The notes beneath the pieces are model-generated. The model saw nothing but the letters and a program-made list of their open reading frames with translations, had not been told where the DNA came from and made no database searches. From contig VGUH01000011.1 of assembly GCA_016874295.1 (NCBI GenBank), positions 1-64,000 of the forward strand: 64,000 nucleotides of DNA, given 5' to 3'. Of the stretch, positions 36,760 to 46,599 are shown in pieces. A program made the position numbers and the translations under genes. This DNA comes from Gammaproteobacteria bacterium (GTDB lineage Bacteria; Pseudomonadota; Gammaproteobacteria; Steroidobacterales; Steroidobacteraceae). The number at the start of each line of letters is the position of its first letter. Within the stretch, counting starts at the first letter, position 1.

Positions 36760-38361
36760 ATGAGCGAAACCACCCCGCGATGCCGTCGCCCTCCCGGCCG
36801 CGAAGCGCGCCGTGCCGAGCGTTCCGGCCCGCTGCCCGATCACCTGCGCCCGGTGCGGCCCGGCATGCCGAGCGGGCGCTACCAGCCGCTCACGCAATCT
36901 GACATCGAGCAGATCCATCGCACGGCGCTGCGCCTGCTGGCCGAGGTGGGCCTGGCGGACGCCACCGATTCGGGCATCGAGATCATGACCCGGGCCGGCT
37001 GCGAGCTGACCGGTACCGGCCGGCTGCTGTTCCCGCGTTCGCTGGTCGAGGACACGCTCGCCAAGGCGGCGCGGCGGTTCGTGCTGCACGGGCAGGACCC
37101 GCGGCACGACATGGAGCCCTGGGGCAAGCGCGCGTACTTCGGCACCGCGGGCGCGGCAGTCAATATCGTCGATGCGACGGGCGCTTATCGCGAATCGCGG
37201 ATCCAGGACCTGTACGACATCGGCCGGATCGTCGATGTCATGGAGCACATCCATTTCTTCCAGCGCGCCGTCGTGCCGCGCGACCTGCCCGACCCCTTCG
37301 ACATGGATTTCAACACCTGCTACGCCTCGGTCATGAGCACGACCAAGCACGTCGGCAGCAGCTGGGTAAATCCAGCGCACCTCGAGGCCTCGCTGCAGAT
37401 GCTGCACGCGATCGCCGGCGGCGAGGCTGAGTGGCGCGCGCGGCCCTTCGTCAGCCAGTCCAACTGCTTCGTCGTGCCGCCCATGAAGTTCGCCGCGGAC
37501 GCCTGCCGCTGCCTCGAGGGCGCCGTGCACGGCGGCATGCCGGTGCTGCTGCTGTCCGCGGGACAGGCCGGGGCCACGGCGCCGGCGGCGCTCGCCGGCG
37601 CGCTGGCGCAGGAAGTGGCCGAGGTGCTCGCCGGGCTCGTGTACGTGAATGCGATCAAGCCGGGACATCCCGCGATATTCGGCACCTGGTGTTTCGTGTC
37701 GGACCTTCGCACCGGCGCGATGTCCGGCGGCAGTCCGGAACAGGCGCTGCTGTCGGCGGCGGCGGGCCAGATGGCGAACTTCTACGACCTGACCGGCGGC
37801 ACCGCCTCGGGAATGACCGATTCGAAGCTCGCCGATGCCCAATCCGCAGGCGAGAAGGCGCTGAACCATGCGCTGGTCGGCAATTCCGGCGCCAACCTCA
37901 TCTATGAATCCGCGGGCATGCACGCGAGCCTGCTGGGCTACTCGCTGGAGAGCCTGGTGATCGACAACGACATCATCGGCGCGACGCAGCGGACGATCAA
38001 AGGCATCGAAGTCAGCGACGACCGCCTGTCGTTCGAGACCATCCAGGACGTCTGTCTCAATGGACCGGGTCACTTCCTCGGCAGCGCGCAGACGCTGGAA
38101 CTGATGCAGACCGAGTACCTGTATCCGTCAGTGGGCGATCGCCGCAGCCCGAACGAGTGGATCGAGCAGGGCTCCATGGACGCGCTGCAGCGGGCGACGC
38201 TGCGGGTCCGCGAGATCCTCGGCACGCATTACCCGAGCCACGTCGGCGAAGCCGTCGACGCCGAGATCCGCCGCCGTTTTCCCGTCAAGCTGCCGCGCAC
38301 CGCGATGCAGCCGGCGCCCGCTCCGGGCGTTGCGCGCGCCGCGCTGCAGGGCTCTGCCTGA
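36760..38361 (+). CDS. Trimethylamine/glycine-betaine:corrinoid methyltransferase (MttB family, non-pyrrolysine)
   Basis: 533 residues from the ATG at 36760 (AGGA 11 nt ahead). Family strings: LTQSDIEQIHRTALRLLAEVG at the N-terminus, YFGTAGAAVNIVD, then AGQAGATAPAALAGALAQEVAEVLAGLVYV and FYDLTGGTASGMTDSKL. There is no in-frame TAG, so it is the pyrrolysine-free group, which includes the glycine betaine methyltransferase MtgB. It would move a methyl group to a corrinoid protein, but no corrinoid-binding partner gene is present in the window. It lies just ahead of two dimethylglycine-dehydrogenase-like genes. Confidence 0.85.
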   Translation: MSETTPRCRRPPGREARRAERSGPLPDHLRPVRPGMPSGRYQPLTQSDIEQIHRTALRLLAEVGLADATDSGIEIMTRAGCELTGTGRLLFPRSLVEDTLAKAARRFVLHGQDPRHDMEPWGKRAYFGTAGAAVNIVDATGAYRESRIQDLYDIGRIVDVMEHIHFFQRAVVPRDLPDPFDMDFNTCYASVMSTTKHVGSSWVNPAHLEASLQMLHAIAGGEAEWRARPFVSQSNCFVVPPMKFAADACRCLEGAVHGGMPVLLLSAGQAGATAPAALAGALAQEVAEVLAGLVYVNAIKPGHPAIFGTWCFVSDLRTGAMSGGSPEQALLSAAAGQMANFYDLTGGTASGMTDSKLADAQSAGEKALNHALVGNSGANLIYESAGMHASLLGYSLESLVIDNDIIGATQRTIKGIEVSDDRLSFETIQDVCLNGPGHFLGSAQTLELMQTEYLYPSVGDRRSPNEWIEQGSMDALQRATLRVREILGTHYPSHVGEAVDAEIRRRFPVKLPRTAMQPAPAPGVARAALQGSA

Positions 38362-38367
38362 CACGCC

Positions 38368-40827
38368 TTGTCCCTGCCCTCGCACGCCAGCGTCGTCATC
38401 ATCGGCGGAGGCATCGCCGGTTGTTCGATCGCATATCACCTGGCGAAAATCGGCGTCCGCGACGTCGTGCTGCTGGAGCGCAAGCAGCTCACCTGCGGCA
38501 CGACCTGGCACGCTGCGGGACTCGTCGGCCAGCTGCGCGCGACGCGCAACCTCACGGAACTCGCCAAGTACACGGCCGACCTCTACCGGTCGCTGGAGGC
38601 TGAGACCGGCCAGGCGACCGGATTCCGGCAGAACGGATCGATCAGCGTCGCGAAGACGCCGGCGCGTCTCGAGGAACTGCTGCGCGGCGCGTCGATGGGC
38701 CGGACCTTCGGTCTCGAAGTCGACGCGCTGACCACGGCCAAGATCAAGGAACGCTGGCCGCTGCTGGAGGTCGGCGACCTGGTCGGCGGCATATTCCTGC
38801 CCAAGGACGGCCAGATCAATCCCGTCGACACGACGCAGGCCTTCGCGCGCGGCGCAAAGCAGCGCGGCGCCCGGGTCTTCGAGAACACCCGAGTACTCGG
38901 TATCCGGGTCGAGAAAGGCCGTGCCGCCGGCGTCGACACCGAGGCCGGTTACATCGCCGCGGACACGGTCGTGCTCTGCGCCGGCATGTGGTCGCACGCG
39001 CTCGGGCGTGCCGCCGGCGTGTCGATCCCGCTGCACGCGGCCGAGCATTTCTACATCGTCACGGAACCCATCGCCGGACTGCCCGGCGACCTGCCGGTCC
39101 TGCGCGTCTACGACGAGTGCGCGTACTACAAGGAAGACGCCGGCAAGCTGCTGATGGGCTGTTTCGAGCCCGTGGCCAAGCCCTGGGGCATGCACGGCAT
39201 CCCGGAGAGCTTCTGCTTCGATACGCTGCCCGAGGACTACGATCACTTCGAGCCGATTCTCGTCGCCGCCACGCAACGCGTTCCGGCGCTCGCGGATGCC
39301 GGCATCCAGCTCTTCTTCAATGGCCCGGAGAGCTTCACGCCGGATGACCGCTACTACATCGGCGAGGCGCCGGAGGTCCGCGACCTGTTCGTGGCGACCG
39401 GCTTCAATTCGGTCGGCATCGCGGCGAGCGGCGGCGCCGGCAAGGTCGTGGCGCAGTGGATCGTCGACCGTCGGCCGCCGATGGACCTGGCCGACGTCGA
39501 CATCCGCCGCGCCATGCCATTCCAGTCCAACCGTCGCTATCTCCGCGATCGCACGGTCGAGACGCTCGGCCTGCTGTATGCGATGCACTGGCCGTATTAC
39601 CAGTACCAGACCGCGCGCGGCGCGCGGCGCAGCGTGCTGCATGACCGCCTGCTGACCGCGGGCGCCTGCATGGGTGAGACCGCCGGCTGGGAGCGGCCGA
39701 ACTGGTTCGCCGAACCGGGCACGACACCGAAGTACGAGTATTCCTACGGGCGCCAGAACTGGTTCGATGCCTGCGCGCGCGAGTGCCTCGCCGTGCGCGA
39801 TGCCGTCGCGCTCTTCGACCAGAGCAGCTTCGCGAAGTACCTCGTGCAGGGGCCGGATGCCTGCGGCGTGCTCAGCCTCCTGTCGACGGCCGACGTCGCT
39901 GTCGCGCCGGGACGCGTCGTGTACACGCAGTGGCTCAATGACCGCGGCGGTATCGAGGCGGACCTGACCATCACGCGCCTCGATGAAACGCGGTTCCTGG
40001 TGGTGACAAGCGCCATCTGCCAGACCCGCGACCTTCACTGGCTCACGCGTTACCTCGACGACCATCCCGAGCTGCGCTGCACCGCCACCGACGTGACCGC
40101 CGGCATCGTCATGCTGGGCGTCATGGGGCCGCGGAGCCGCGACCTGCTGCAATCCCTCTCCGGCGCCGACCTGTCCAACGCGGCGCATCCGTTCGGCGGC
40201 TCGCGGGAGATCGAGATCGGCTACGCGCGCGTGCGCGCGAGCCGCATCACTTACGTCGGCGAGCTGGGCTGGGAACTCTATTGCCCGGCCGAGCACACGC
40301 TGGATGTCTACGAACGGCTGCTGGAAGCCGGCGCCGGTCACGGAATGCGCCTTGCCGGCTATCACGCCATGGCGGCCTGCCGCGTCGAGAAAGGCTACCG
40401 GCACTGGAGCCACGACATCGGCGACGAGGACACGCCGCTGGATGCCGGGCTCGGATTCACGGTTGCCTGGGACAAGCCTGGCGGTTTCGTCGGCCGCGAG
40501 GCGCTGCTCGCGCAGCGCGCGCGCGGCACGCCGGCGAGGCGGCTCGTGCAGGTGATGCTGGAGGACCACTCGGCGTCGGCGCCCCTGCTCTACCACGAGG
40601 AGCCGATCGCGCGCGACGGCGTCATCGTGGGTTCGACGCGTTCCGGCGCGTGGGGACATCGCATCGGCCGTTCGATCGGCATGGGCTACGTGAGTTGCGA
40701 CGCCGGCGTGACCCGCGAATGGCTGGCAGCGGGCCGCTGGCAGGTCGAAGTGGCCGGCGAACGCCACGCGGCGCGCGTGCAGCTGGAACCGTGGTACGAC
40801 CCGAAGAACGAGCGCATCCGGTCATGA
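38368..40827 (+). CDS. Dimethylglycine/sarcosine dehydrogenase-like flavoprotein (DAO + GcvT domains), copy 1
   Basis: 819 residues from a TTG at 38368, 6 bp after the mttB-like stop. N-terminal FAD domain VVIIGGGIAGCSIAYHL with the covalent-FAD His in TTWHAAGL; C-terminal folate-binding GcvT-like domain (GVMGPRSRDLLQSLSGAD, YVGELGWELYCP). Such enzymes oxidatively demethylate dimethylglycine or sarcosine and pass the C1 unit to tetrahydrofolate. It should act after the methyltransferase in betaine breakdown. Confidence 0.88.
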   Translation: MSLPSHASVVIIGGGIAGCSIAYHLAKIGVRDVVLLERKQLTCGTTWHAAGLVGQLRATRNLTELAKYTADLYRSLEAETGQATGFRQNGSISVAKTPARLEELLRGASMGRTFGLEVDALTTAKIKERWPLLEVGDLVGGIFLPKDGQINPVDTTQAFARGAKQRGARVFENTRVLGIRVEKGRAAGVDTEAGYIAADTVVLCAGMWSHALGRAAGVSIPLHAAEHFYIVTEPIAGLPGDLPVLRVYDECAYYKEDAGKLLMGCFEPVAKPWGMHGIPESFCFDTLPEDYDHFEPILVAATQRVPALADAGIQLFFNGPESFTPDDRYYIGEAPEVRDLFVATGFNSVGIAASGGAGKVVAQWIVDRRPPMDLADVDIRRAMPFQSNRRYLRDRTVETLGLLYAMHWPYYQYQTARGARRSVLHDRLLTAGACMGETAGWERPNWFAEPGTTPKYEYSYGRQNWFDACARECLAVRDAVALFDQSSFAKYLVQGPDACGVLSLLSTADVAVAPGRVVYTQWLNDRGGIEADLTITRLDETRFLVVTSAICQTRDLHWLTRYLDDHPELRCTATDVTAGIVMLGVMGPRSRDLLQSLSGADLSNAAHPFGGSREIEIGYARVRASRITYVGELGWELYCPAEHTLDVYERLLEAGAGHGMRLAGYHAMAACRVEKGYRHWSHDIGDEDTPLDAGLGFTVAWDKPGGFVGREALLAQRARGTPARRLVQVMLEDHSASAPLLYHEEPIARDGVIVGSTRSGAWGHRIGRSIGMGYVSCDAGVTREWLAAGRWQVEVAGERHAARVQLEPWYDPKNERIRS

Positions 40828-40840
40828 GCAGCCGTGCCCC

Positions 40841-43270
40841 ATGAAGAGCCGTGCACAGGTCGTGGTCATCGGCGGCGGCGTGGTGGGCTGCAGCGCCCTC
40901 TACCACCTGACGCAGCTCGGCATCACCGACGTCGTGCTGCTTGAGCGCGACGAGCTGACGGCCGGCTCGACCTGGCATGCGGCCGGCAACTGCCCGAATT
41001 TCTCGACCTCGTGGAATCTCATCAAGCTCCAGCGCCACAGCACGCGCCTGTACAGCGAGCTCGCGCAGCGCACCGGCTACGACATCAACTACCACGTGAC
41101 CGGCAGCATCCGGCTCGCCCATACGCCGGACCGCGTCGATGAATTCCGTCACGTCGCGTCGCAGGCGCGCGCGCAGGGCATCGAATTCGAGCTGCTGACG
41201 CCCACGCAGATCCGGGAGCGGCACCCGTTTGTCGTCACCGACGGCATCCGCGCGGGTCTGTACGACCCGTACGACGGCGATATCGATCCGGCGCAGCTGA
41301 CGCAGGCGCTCGCCAAGGGCGCGCGCGAAGCCGGCGCAGAGATCCATCGCCAGACCCGGGTGACGGCGATCGGGCGTACGCGCTCCGGCGAATGGCGGAT
41401 CACTACCACCAGGGGCGTGATCCAGGCCGGGAGGATCATCAACGCCGCCGGTTACCGCGGCGGCGAGATCGCGGCGATGGTCGGCGAATACCTGCCCATG
41501 GTCACGCTCTCGCACCAGTACCTCGTCACCGAGGAAATCCCGGAACTCGTGGCGCGCGGCACGGAACGCCTGCCGCTGCTGCGCGATCCGGACGTCAGCT
41601 ACTACCTGCGGCAGGAAAAGCACGGCCTCATCCTGGGGCCCTACGAGCGGCAAGCCACGGCGCACTGGCTGGACGCGATCCCGGACGAGTTCGCGCACCA
41701 GCTGTTCGACGACGATCTCCCGCGCATCGAGGATTACATCGAGGCGGCCTGCAGGCGCGTGCCGATCCTGGGCTCGGTCGGCGTCAGGACCGTCATCAAC
41801 GGCCCGATTCCGTATGCGCCGGACGGCAACCCGCTGATCGGGCCGGCGCCCGGCCTGCCGGGCTTCTACCACTGCTGCGCCTTCACGTTCGGCATTGCGC
41901 AGGCCGGCGGCGCCGGCAAGTGCATCGCCGAATGGGTGGCCAACGGCCAGCCCGAGTGGGACATGTGGCCGCTGGATTCGCGACGCTACCTGGAATGCCA
42001 CAATCACCGCTTCACGCTGGCCAAGGCGCTTGAAACCTACCGGCACGAGTACGGCGTCGGATTCCCGGCGGAAGAGCGCCCCGCGGGCCGGCCCGCGAAG
42101 ACCTCGCCCGTCTATTCGCGCCTCAGCAACAAGGGAGCGAAGTTCGGCGCCCGCGGCGGCTGGGAACGCGCCGTCTGCTTTCCGGAAGCGAGCGACCCGC
42201 AGGACCGGCCCGAGCTGTCGTTCCGCCGCCCGCGCTGGCACGCGGCCGTCGCGCGCGAGTGTGAAGCGGTCGAGCAGCGCGTGGCGGTGCTCGACCTGCC
42301 GGGATTCACGAAATTCGAGGTGTCCGGCCCGGGTGCCGCCGACTGGCTCGATCGCATGGTGGCGGGCGTGGTGCCCAAGCCCGGGCGCACGGCACTCAAC
42401 TACTTCTGCGCGCCCAGCGGCGGCATCGTCACGGAGATGACGATCACGGCGCTCGAGCCGGATCGCTACTGGCTGATCAGCGCGGCAGCGGGCGAGCGGC
42501 ACGACGAGCACTGGCTGCGCGAACACCTGCCGGATTCCGGCGCGGCCGTCCGTCTCGAGAACCGGTCGGCGCGTTTCGGCACGCTGATCGTCGTGGGGCC
42601 GCGTTCACGCGAACTGCTCTCGCGGCTGACGCGCGCGGATCTTTCCAGCGCGGCGTTTCCCTGGCTGTCGGTGCGCGACATCCCGATCGGCTACACGCGC
42701 GCGATCGCGCTGCGCGTCAATTACGTGGGCGAACTGGGCTGGGAACTGCACCTGCCGGTCGAACACCTGCTGTCGGTCTATGACCTGCTGTTCGAAGCGG
42801 GGCGGCAATTCGGTATTCGCGACTTTGGCCTGTACGCCATGGACAGCCTGCGCCTCGAGAAGTGTTACCGCGCCTGGAAGGGCGACCTCACCACCGAATA
42901 CACGCCGCTCATGGCATCGCTGGATCGCTTCGTGAAGCTCGACAAGCCGGGCGGCTTCATCGGCCAGGAGGCGCTGCGGCGTGAGGCGGCCGCCGGGCCG
43001 CGCGAGCGCTTCGTGCCGCTCCTGGTGGATGCGGACGACGCGGATGCCGCGCCGGTATCGATCGTGTTCCACGAGGACCGGCCGGTGGGGCTGGTCACGT
43101 CCGGCGGCTACGGGTATCGCCTAAAGCGGAGCATCGCCCTCGCCTATGTCCGCACGGATCTCGCGCTGCCCGGTACGGAGCTCGAGGTCGAGATCCTCGG
43201 TGACCGCCGCCGCGCGGTCGTCGCACGCGAGCCGCTCTACGATCCGGAGAACCTGCGGCTGCGGGCCTGA
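40841..43270 (+). CDS. Dimethylglycine/sarcosine dehydrogenase-like flavoprotein, copy 2
   Basis: 809 residues with the same two-domain plan: VVVIGGGVVGCSALYHL, covalent-FAD His in STWHAAGN, then YVGELGWELHLP in the GcvT-like part. It is clearly a diverged paralogue of the gene before it (13-bp gap) rather than a recent copy. Two tandem enzymes would allow consecutive demethylations, for example dimethylglycine to sarcosine to glycine. The order of substrates cannot be told from sequence. Confidence 0.88.
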   Translation: MKSRAQVVVIGGGVVGCSALYHLTQLGITDVVLLERDELTAGSTWHAAGNCPNFSTSWNLIKLQRHSTRLYSELAQRTGYDINYHVTGSIRLAHTPDRVDEFRHVASQARAQGIEFELLTPTQIRERHPFVVTDGIRAGLYDPYDGDIDPAQLTQALAKGAREAGAEIHRQTRVTAIGRTRSGEWRITTTRGVIQAGRIINAAGYRGGEIAAMVGEYLPMVTLSHQYLVTEEIPELVARGTERLPLLRDPDVSYYLRQEKHGLILGPYERQATAHWLDAIPDEFAHQLFDDDLPRIEDYIEAACRRVPILGSVGVRTVINGPIPYAPDGNPLIGPAPGLPGFYHCCAFTFGIAQAGGAGKCIAEWVANGQPEWDMWPLDSRRYLECHNHRFTLAKALETYRHEYGVGFPAEERPAGRPAKTSPVYSRLSNKGAKFGARGGWERAVCFPEASDPQDRPELSFRRPRWHAAVARECEAVEQRVAVLDLPGFTKFEVSGPGAADWLDRMVAGVVPKPGRTALNYFCAPSGGIVTEMTITALEPDRYWLISAAAGERHDEHWLREHLPDSGAAVRLENRSARFGTLIVVGPRSRELLSRLTRADLSSAAFPWLSVRDIPIGYTRAIALRVNYVGELGWELHLPVEHLLSVYDLLFEAGRQFGIRDFGLYAMDSLRLEKCYRAWKGDLTTEYTPLMASLDRFVKLDKPGGFIGQEALRREAAAGPRERFVPLLVDADDADAAPVSIVFHEDRPVGLVTSGGYGYRLKRSIALAYVRTDLALPGTELEVEILGDRRRAVVAREPLYDPENLRLRA

Positions 43271-43287
43271 CCCCCGGCCGCGCGGCC

Positions 43288-44373
43288 TCAGACGCTGCGC
43301 GGGTAGGCCCCGAGCACCCGGAACAGCGAGGCGATGCGGCCGAGTTCCTCGAGCGCGGGCGCGACGCCCGGGTCCGCGGCATGGCCGAGGATGTCGACGA
43401 AGAACACGTAGTGCCACTTGCGCTGCAATGACGGCCGCGACTCGATGCGCGTCATGCTGATCGCGTGCCGTGCCAGCGGCTCGAGCAGGCGATGCAGCGC
43501 ACCGGGTGCCTCGGTGTCGGACATCGACATCAGCAGCGTCGTCTTGTCGCGGCCGGAGGGCGCGAGCAGCGAGCGGCCGATGATGTGGAAGCGCGTGGTG
43601 TTGTCGGGCCGGTCCTCGATCTCGGCAGCGAGCGTGCGCAGGCCGTAGATGTCCGCGGCCGCCTGGCTCGCGATCGCCGCGGTGCCCGTCTCGTCGCGCG
43701 CGCGCCGCGCGCCCTCCGCGTTGCTCGCGACCGCGACCCGCTCCACGCCGGGCAGCAGCTCATCGAGCGACGCGCGGCACTGGGCGAGCGCCTGGGCGTG
43801 CGCGCAGATGCGCCGCACGTCCGACAGGCCGCCGGCCCGCGCCAGCAGGTGGTGGCGGATCGCGAGCTCGACCTCGCCGCAGATCTTGAGGGGCGAGGAC
43901 AGGAACATGTCGAGCGAGTGGCGTACCGTGCCCTCGGTCGAATTCTCGATCGGCACCACGCCGAAATCGGCGCTGCCCGACTCGACCTCGCGAAACACGT
44001 TTTCCACCTCCGGCAGCGGCAGCGCCCGCACCGAGTGACCGAAGTGCCGCGACACCGCCGCGTGCGTGTAGGTGCCTTCGGGACCGAGGAAGGCGATCTT
44101 GAGCGGCTCCTGCTGCGCGAGGCAGGCCGACATGATCTCGCGGAACAGGCGCAGCATCTCCTCGTCCTTCAGGGGGCCGCGATTGCGCGCGACGACGTTG
44201 CGCAGCACCTCCGCCTCGCGCTCCGGGCGGTAGAAGTCGACCGCCGCGCCCGCCTTCTTGCTCGCGCCGACCTCGCGCGCGAGCCGGGCGCGGTCGGCGA
44301 TCAGCTGCTGGATCTGCTCGTCGATGCCGTCGATGCGGCGCCTGATCCCGTCGAGTCCGGTGCTTTCGTCCAT
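43288..44373 (-). CDS. pheA: Chorismate mutase / prephenate dehydratase
   Basis: About 361 residues. An N-terminal AroQ chorismate mutase ([34 protein letters not shown]) is followed by prephenate dehydratase ([38 protein letters not shown]) and a C-terminal ACT domain with [16 protein letters not shown] (phenylalanine-binding ESRP-type motif). It makes phenylpyruvate and is feedback-controlled by phenylalanine. The ATG at 44373 has GGGGAG ahead. It lies behind a Phe-rich leader and attenuator. Confidence 0.95.
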   Translation of the reverse strand: MDESTGLDGIRRRIDGIDEQIQQLIADRARLAREVGASKKAGAAVDFYRPEREAEVLRNVVARNRGPLKDEEMLRLFREIMSACLAQQEPLKIAFLGPEGTYTHAAVSRHFGHSVRALPLPEVENVFREVESGSADFGVVPIENSTEGTVRHSLDMFLSSPLKICGEVELAIRHHLLARAGGLSDVRRICAHAQALAQCRASLDELLPGVERVAVASNAEGARRARDETGTAAIASQAAADIYGLRTLAAEIEDRPDNTTRFHIIGRSLLAPSGRDKTTLLMSMSDTEAPGALHRLLEPLARHAISMTRIESRPSLQRKWHYVFFVDILGHAADPGVAPALEELGRIASLFRVLGAYPRSV

Positions 44374-44392
44374 TTCCGTCTCCCCAAATGGC

Positions 44393-44426
44393 AAAAAACC
44401 CCGCAGCGGTCGTCCGGTGCGGGGTT
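44393..44426 (-). terminator. phe attenuator terminator
   Basis: On the minus strand AACCCCGC...GCGGGGTT with a T6 tail (A-run at 44393-44398). It lies between the Phe-rich leader peptide and pheA. The leader contains GGTACGGG, complementary to the 5' arm with one mismatch, a possible antiterminator. Confidence 0.9.
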
Positions 44427-44452
44427 CGTCAATCGTGCCTTCGTGCGCGCAG

Positions 44453-44518
44453 TCAGCCCGTCGGCCCGTACCCCAGTGCGGTCCTAAAGAAGAAGCCGGT
44501 GCAGTTGCTGCCGTGCAT
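44453..44518 (-). CDS. pheL: phe leader peptide
   Basis: A 21-codon ORF from the ATG at 44518 that contains three consecutive Phe codons (TTC TTC TTT) and a Tyr codon, and ends TACGGGCCGACGGGCTGA. A ribosome waiting for Phe-tRNA at the FFF run would leave the antiterminator free. The predicted promoter puts the start codon almost at the 5' end of the RNA, so it may be read as a nearly leaderless message. Confidence 0.8.
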   Translation of the reverse strand: MHGSNCTGFFFRTALGYGPTG

Positions 44519-44526
44519 CGGGGGCC

Positions 44527-44556
44527 ATCATCCGGGCCCGCGGCCCGGCTTGTCAA
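44527..44556 (-). promoter_or_regulatory. Predicted phe operon promoter
   Basis: TTGACA (plus-strand 44551-44556) and GATGAT (44527-44532), 18 bp apart, read on the minus strand. The -35 is a perfect consensus, and the same -35 with an 18-bp spacer occurs at the leu operon. Confidence 0.5.
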
Positions 44557-44587
44557 CCGCGGCCACGATGCGACACGATGCCCCGTC

Positions 44588-46261
44588 ATGACAGACCGCG
44601 ATACCCGCAAGTTCTCCCGCCTCGTCGTCGACGGCGCCGAACGCTCGCCGAACCGCGCAATGCTGCGCGCGGTCGGCTTCACCGACGAGGACTTCCGCCG
44701 TCCGCAGGTCGGCATCGCCTCCACCTGGAGCCGCGTGACCCCCTGCAACCTGCACATCGACGGTCTCGCAGAAGCCGCCTGCTGGGGCGTCCGCGAAGCC
44801 GGCGGCCGTGACGTGCTGTTCAACACGATCACTGTCTCCGACGGCATCTCGATGGGGTCGCCCGGCATGCGCTACTCGCTCGTCTCGCGCGAGGTGATCG
44901 CCGACTCGATCGAGACCGTGGCCGGCGCCCAGGGCTTCGACGGCCTGGTCGCGATCGGCGGCTGCGACAAGAACATGCCGGGCTGCGTGATGGCGCTCGC
45001 GCGACTCGACCGGCCCGCGGTCTTCGTCTACGGCGGCACGATCCGGCCGGGCGCGGGCCGGCGCGACATCGTCAGCGTGTTCGAAGCGGTCGGCCGTCAC
45101 GCGAAAGGCGATCTCGACGACGCGGGCCTCGCCGAGATCGAGCGTACGGCGATCCCCGGCGCAGGCTCCTGCGGCGGCATGTACACGGCGAACACGATGG
45201 CTTCGGCGATTGAGGCGCTCGGCATGAGCCTGCCGAACAGCTCCGCCCAGGAGGCAGTCTCGGACGCGAAGCGCGAGGACTGCCGGCAGGCAGGCGCCGC
45301 GGTCGTGCGGCTGCTCGAGCGCGGCATCACGCCCGCGAGGATCCTCACGCGCGAGGCCTTCGAGAACGCCATCACCGCGGTGATCGCGCTCGGCGGTTCG
45401 ACCAATGCGGTCCTGCACCTGCTCGCGATCGCGCACGCGGCGCGCGTTCCGCTCGAGCTCGACGATTTCACGCGCATCGGCCGCCGCGTCCCCGTGCTCG
45501 CGGACCTGAAGCCGAGCGGCAAGTACCTGATGTCCGAGCTGGTCGCGATCGGCGGCATCACGCCGCTCATGCGCATGCTGCTCGAGCGCGGATTGCTGCA
45601 CGGCGACTGCCTCACGGTCACCGGGCGGACGCTGGCCGAGAACCTGGCGGAGACCGGCCGCTATCCGGCCGGCCAGGACATCGTCCGCGGCTTCGACGAC
45701 CCGATCAAGCCGGAGAGCCACCTGGTGGTGCTGTACGGCAACCTCGCGCCGACCGGCGCGGTCGCCAAGATCAGCGGCAAGGAAGGCCTGGCGTTCACGG
45801 GGCGCGCGTGCGTATTCGAATCGGAAGAGTCCTGCCTGCAAGCCATCCTCGACGGCGGCATCGCGCCCGGCAGCGTGATCGTGATTCGCTACGAGGGGCC
45901 AAAGGGCGGGCCCGGCATGCGCGAGATGCTCTCGCCTACCGCCGCGATCATGGGCAGGGGCCTCGGCGACTCCGTTGCCCTGATCACGGACGGTCGCTTC
46001 TCCGGCGGCAGCCACGGATTCGTGGTCGGGCACGTGACGCCGGAAGCCGCAGTCGGCGGCCCGCTGGCGCTGGTCGAGGACGGCGACACGATCACCATCG
46101 ATGCCGGGAAGCGCGAGTTGCGCCTGCAGCTCGATGAGGCGGTCATCGAAGCCCGTCGCAGGGCTTGGAAACCGCCGCCGCTCGAGGTGCCGCCCGGCGT
46201 GCTCGCCAAGTACCGGCGGCTGGTCGGCAGCGCGTCGGAGGGCGCGGTCACTGACGGCTGA
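44588..46261 (+). CDS. ilvD: Dihydroxy-acid dehydratase
   Basis: 557 residues. Iron-sulfur ligands are seen in [10 protein letters not shown] and [14 protein letters not shown], plus [20 protein letters not shown] and the C-terminal [18 protein letters not shown]. It makes the oxo-acid precursors of valine and isoleucine. Its length is that of the short [2Fe-2S]-type group. It is divergent from pheA and apart from the other ilv genes. Confidence 0.95.
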   Translation: MTDRDTRKFSRLVVDGAERSPNRAMLRAVGFTDEDFRRPQVGIASTWSRVTPCNLHIDGLAEAACWGVREAGGRDVLFNTITVSDGISMGSPGMRYSLVSREVIADSIETVAGAQGFDGLVAIGGCDKNMPGCVMALARLDRPAVFVYGGTIRPGAGRRDIVSVFEAVGRHAKGDLDDAGLAEIERTAIPGAGSCGGMYTANTMASAIEALGMSLPNSSAQEAVSDAKREDCRQAGAAVVRLLERGITPARILTREAFENAITAVIALGGSTNAVLHLLAIAHAARVPLELDDFTRIGRRVPVLADLKPSGKYLMSELVAIGGITPLMRMLLERGLLHGDCLTVTGRTLAENLAETGRYPAGQDIVRGFDDPIKPESHLVVLYGNLAPTGAVAKISGKEGLAFTGRACVFESEESCLQAILDGGIAPGSVIVIRYEGPKGGPGMREMLSPTAAIMGRGLGDSVALITDGRFSGGSHGFVVGHVTPEAAVGGPLALVEDGDTITIDAGKRELRLQLDEAVIEARRRAWKPPPLEVPPGVLAKYRRLVGSASEGAVTDG

Positions 46262-46318
46262 ATGCTGCGTCGGCCCAACACACCTGATGGGCGCCGTCTC
46301 TGCGCGGCGAGCTTCGGA

Positions 46319-46540
46319 CTACTTGCGCCGACGCTTCGAAAAATGGGACTGGGCGAGAAACGACAGCAGCATGCCCGCAGCCAGCAGCAAGACGGACAGC
46401 TTGCCTCGATGCGGCGTATCGGCGGTCCAGATGCCGCTGGATTGGAGCCGGTAAAAGACATACAAGGCCAGCACCCATGGAGTGAGCGCCAGCGCGCTTT
46501 CAACCAGGTAGCGGCCCATTGCCCGCAGCCGAGGCGACAT
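46319..46540 (-). CDS. Small two-helix membrane protein, unknown function
   Basis: About 73 residues with two clear hydrophobic helices (LVESALALTPWVLALYVFY and KLSVLLLAAGMLLSFLAQ) and a basic tail KRRRK. No family recognised. The start is uncertain (ATG at 46540 or 46519), and neither has a good ribosome-binding site. It is divergent from the ferric-reductase-like gene at 46600 with about 60 bp between them. Confidence 0.5.
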   Translation of the reverse strand: MSPRLRAMGRYLVESALALTPWVLALYVFYRLQSSGIWTADTPHRGKLSVLLLAAGMLLSFLAQSHFSKRRRK

Positions 46541-46599
46541 CGGCCGGATGCTACCATGCGCTGCGACCCGGCTCGTGTCATGCAAGCGACGGAGATGCC

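Noticed and set aside
38128-40767. 879-residue open frame on the minus strand
   Set aside because: Antisense to the first dimethylglycine-dehydrogenase-like gene, low-complexity and without motifs.
44478-44533. Alternative phe leader starting at the upstream ATG-ATG, with Leu-Leu-Leu
   Set aside because: Its start codons lie in the predicted -10 box, and the FFF frame fits the gene behind.
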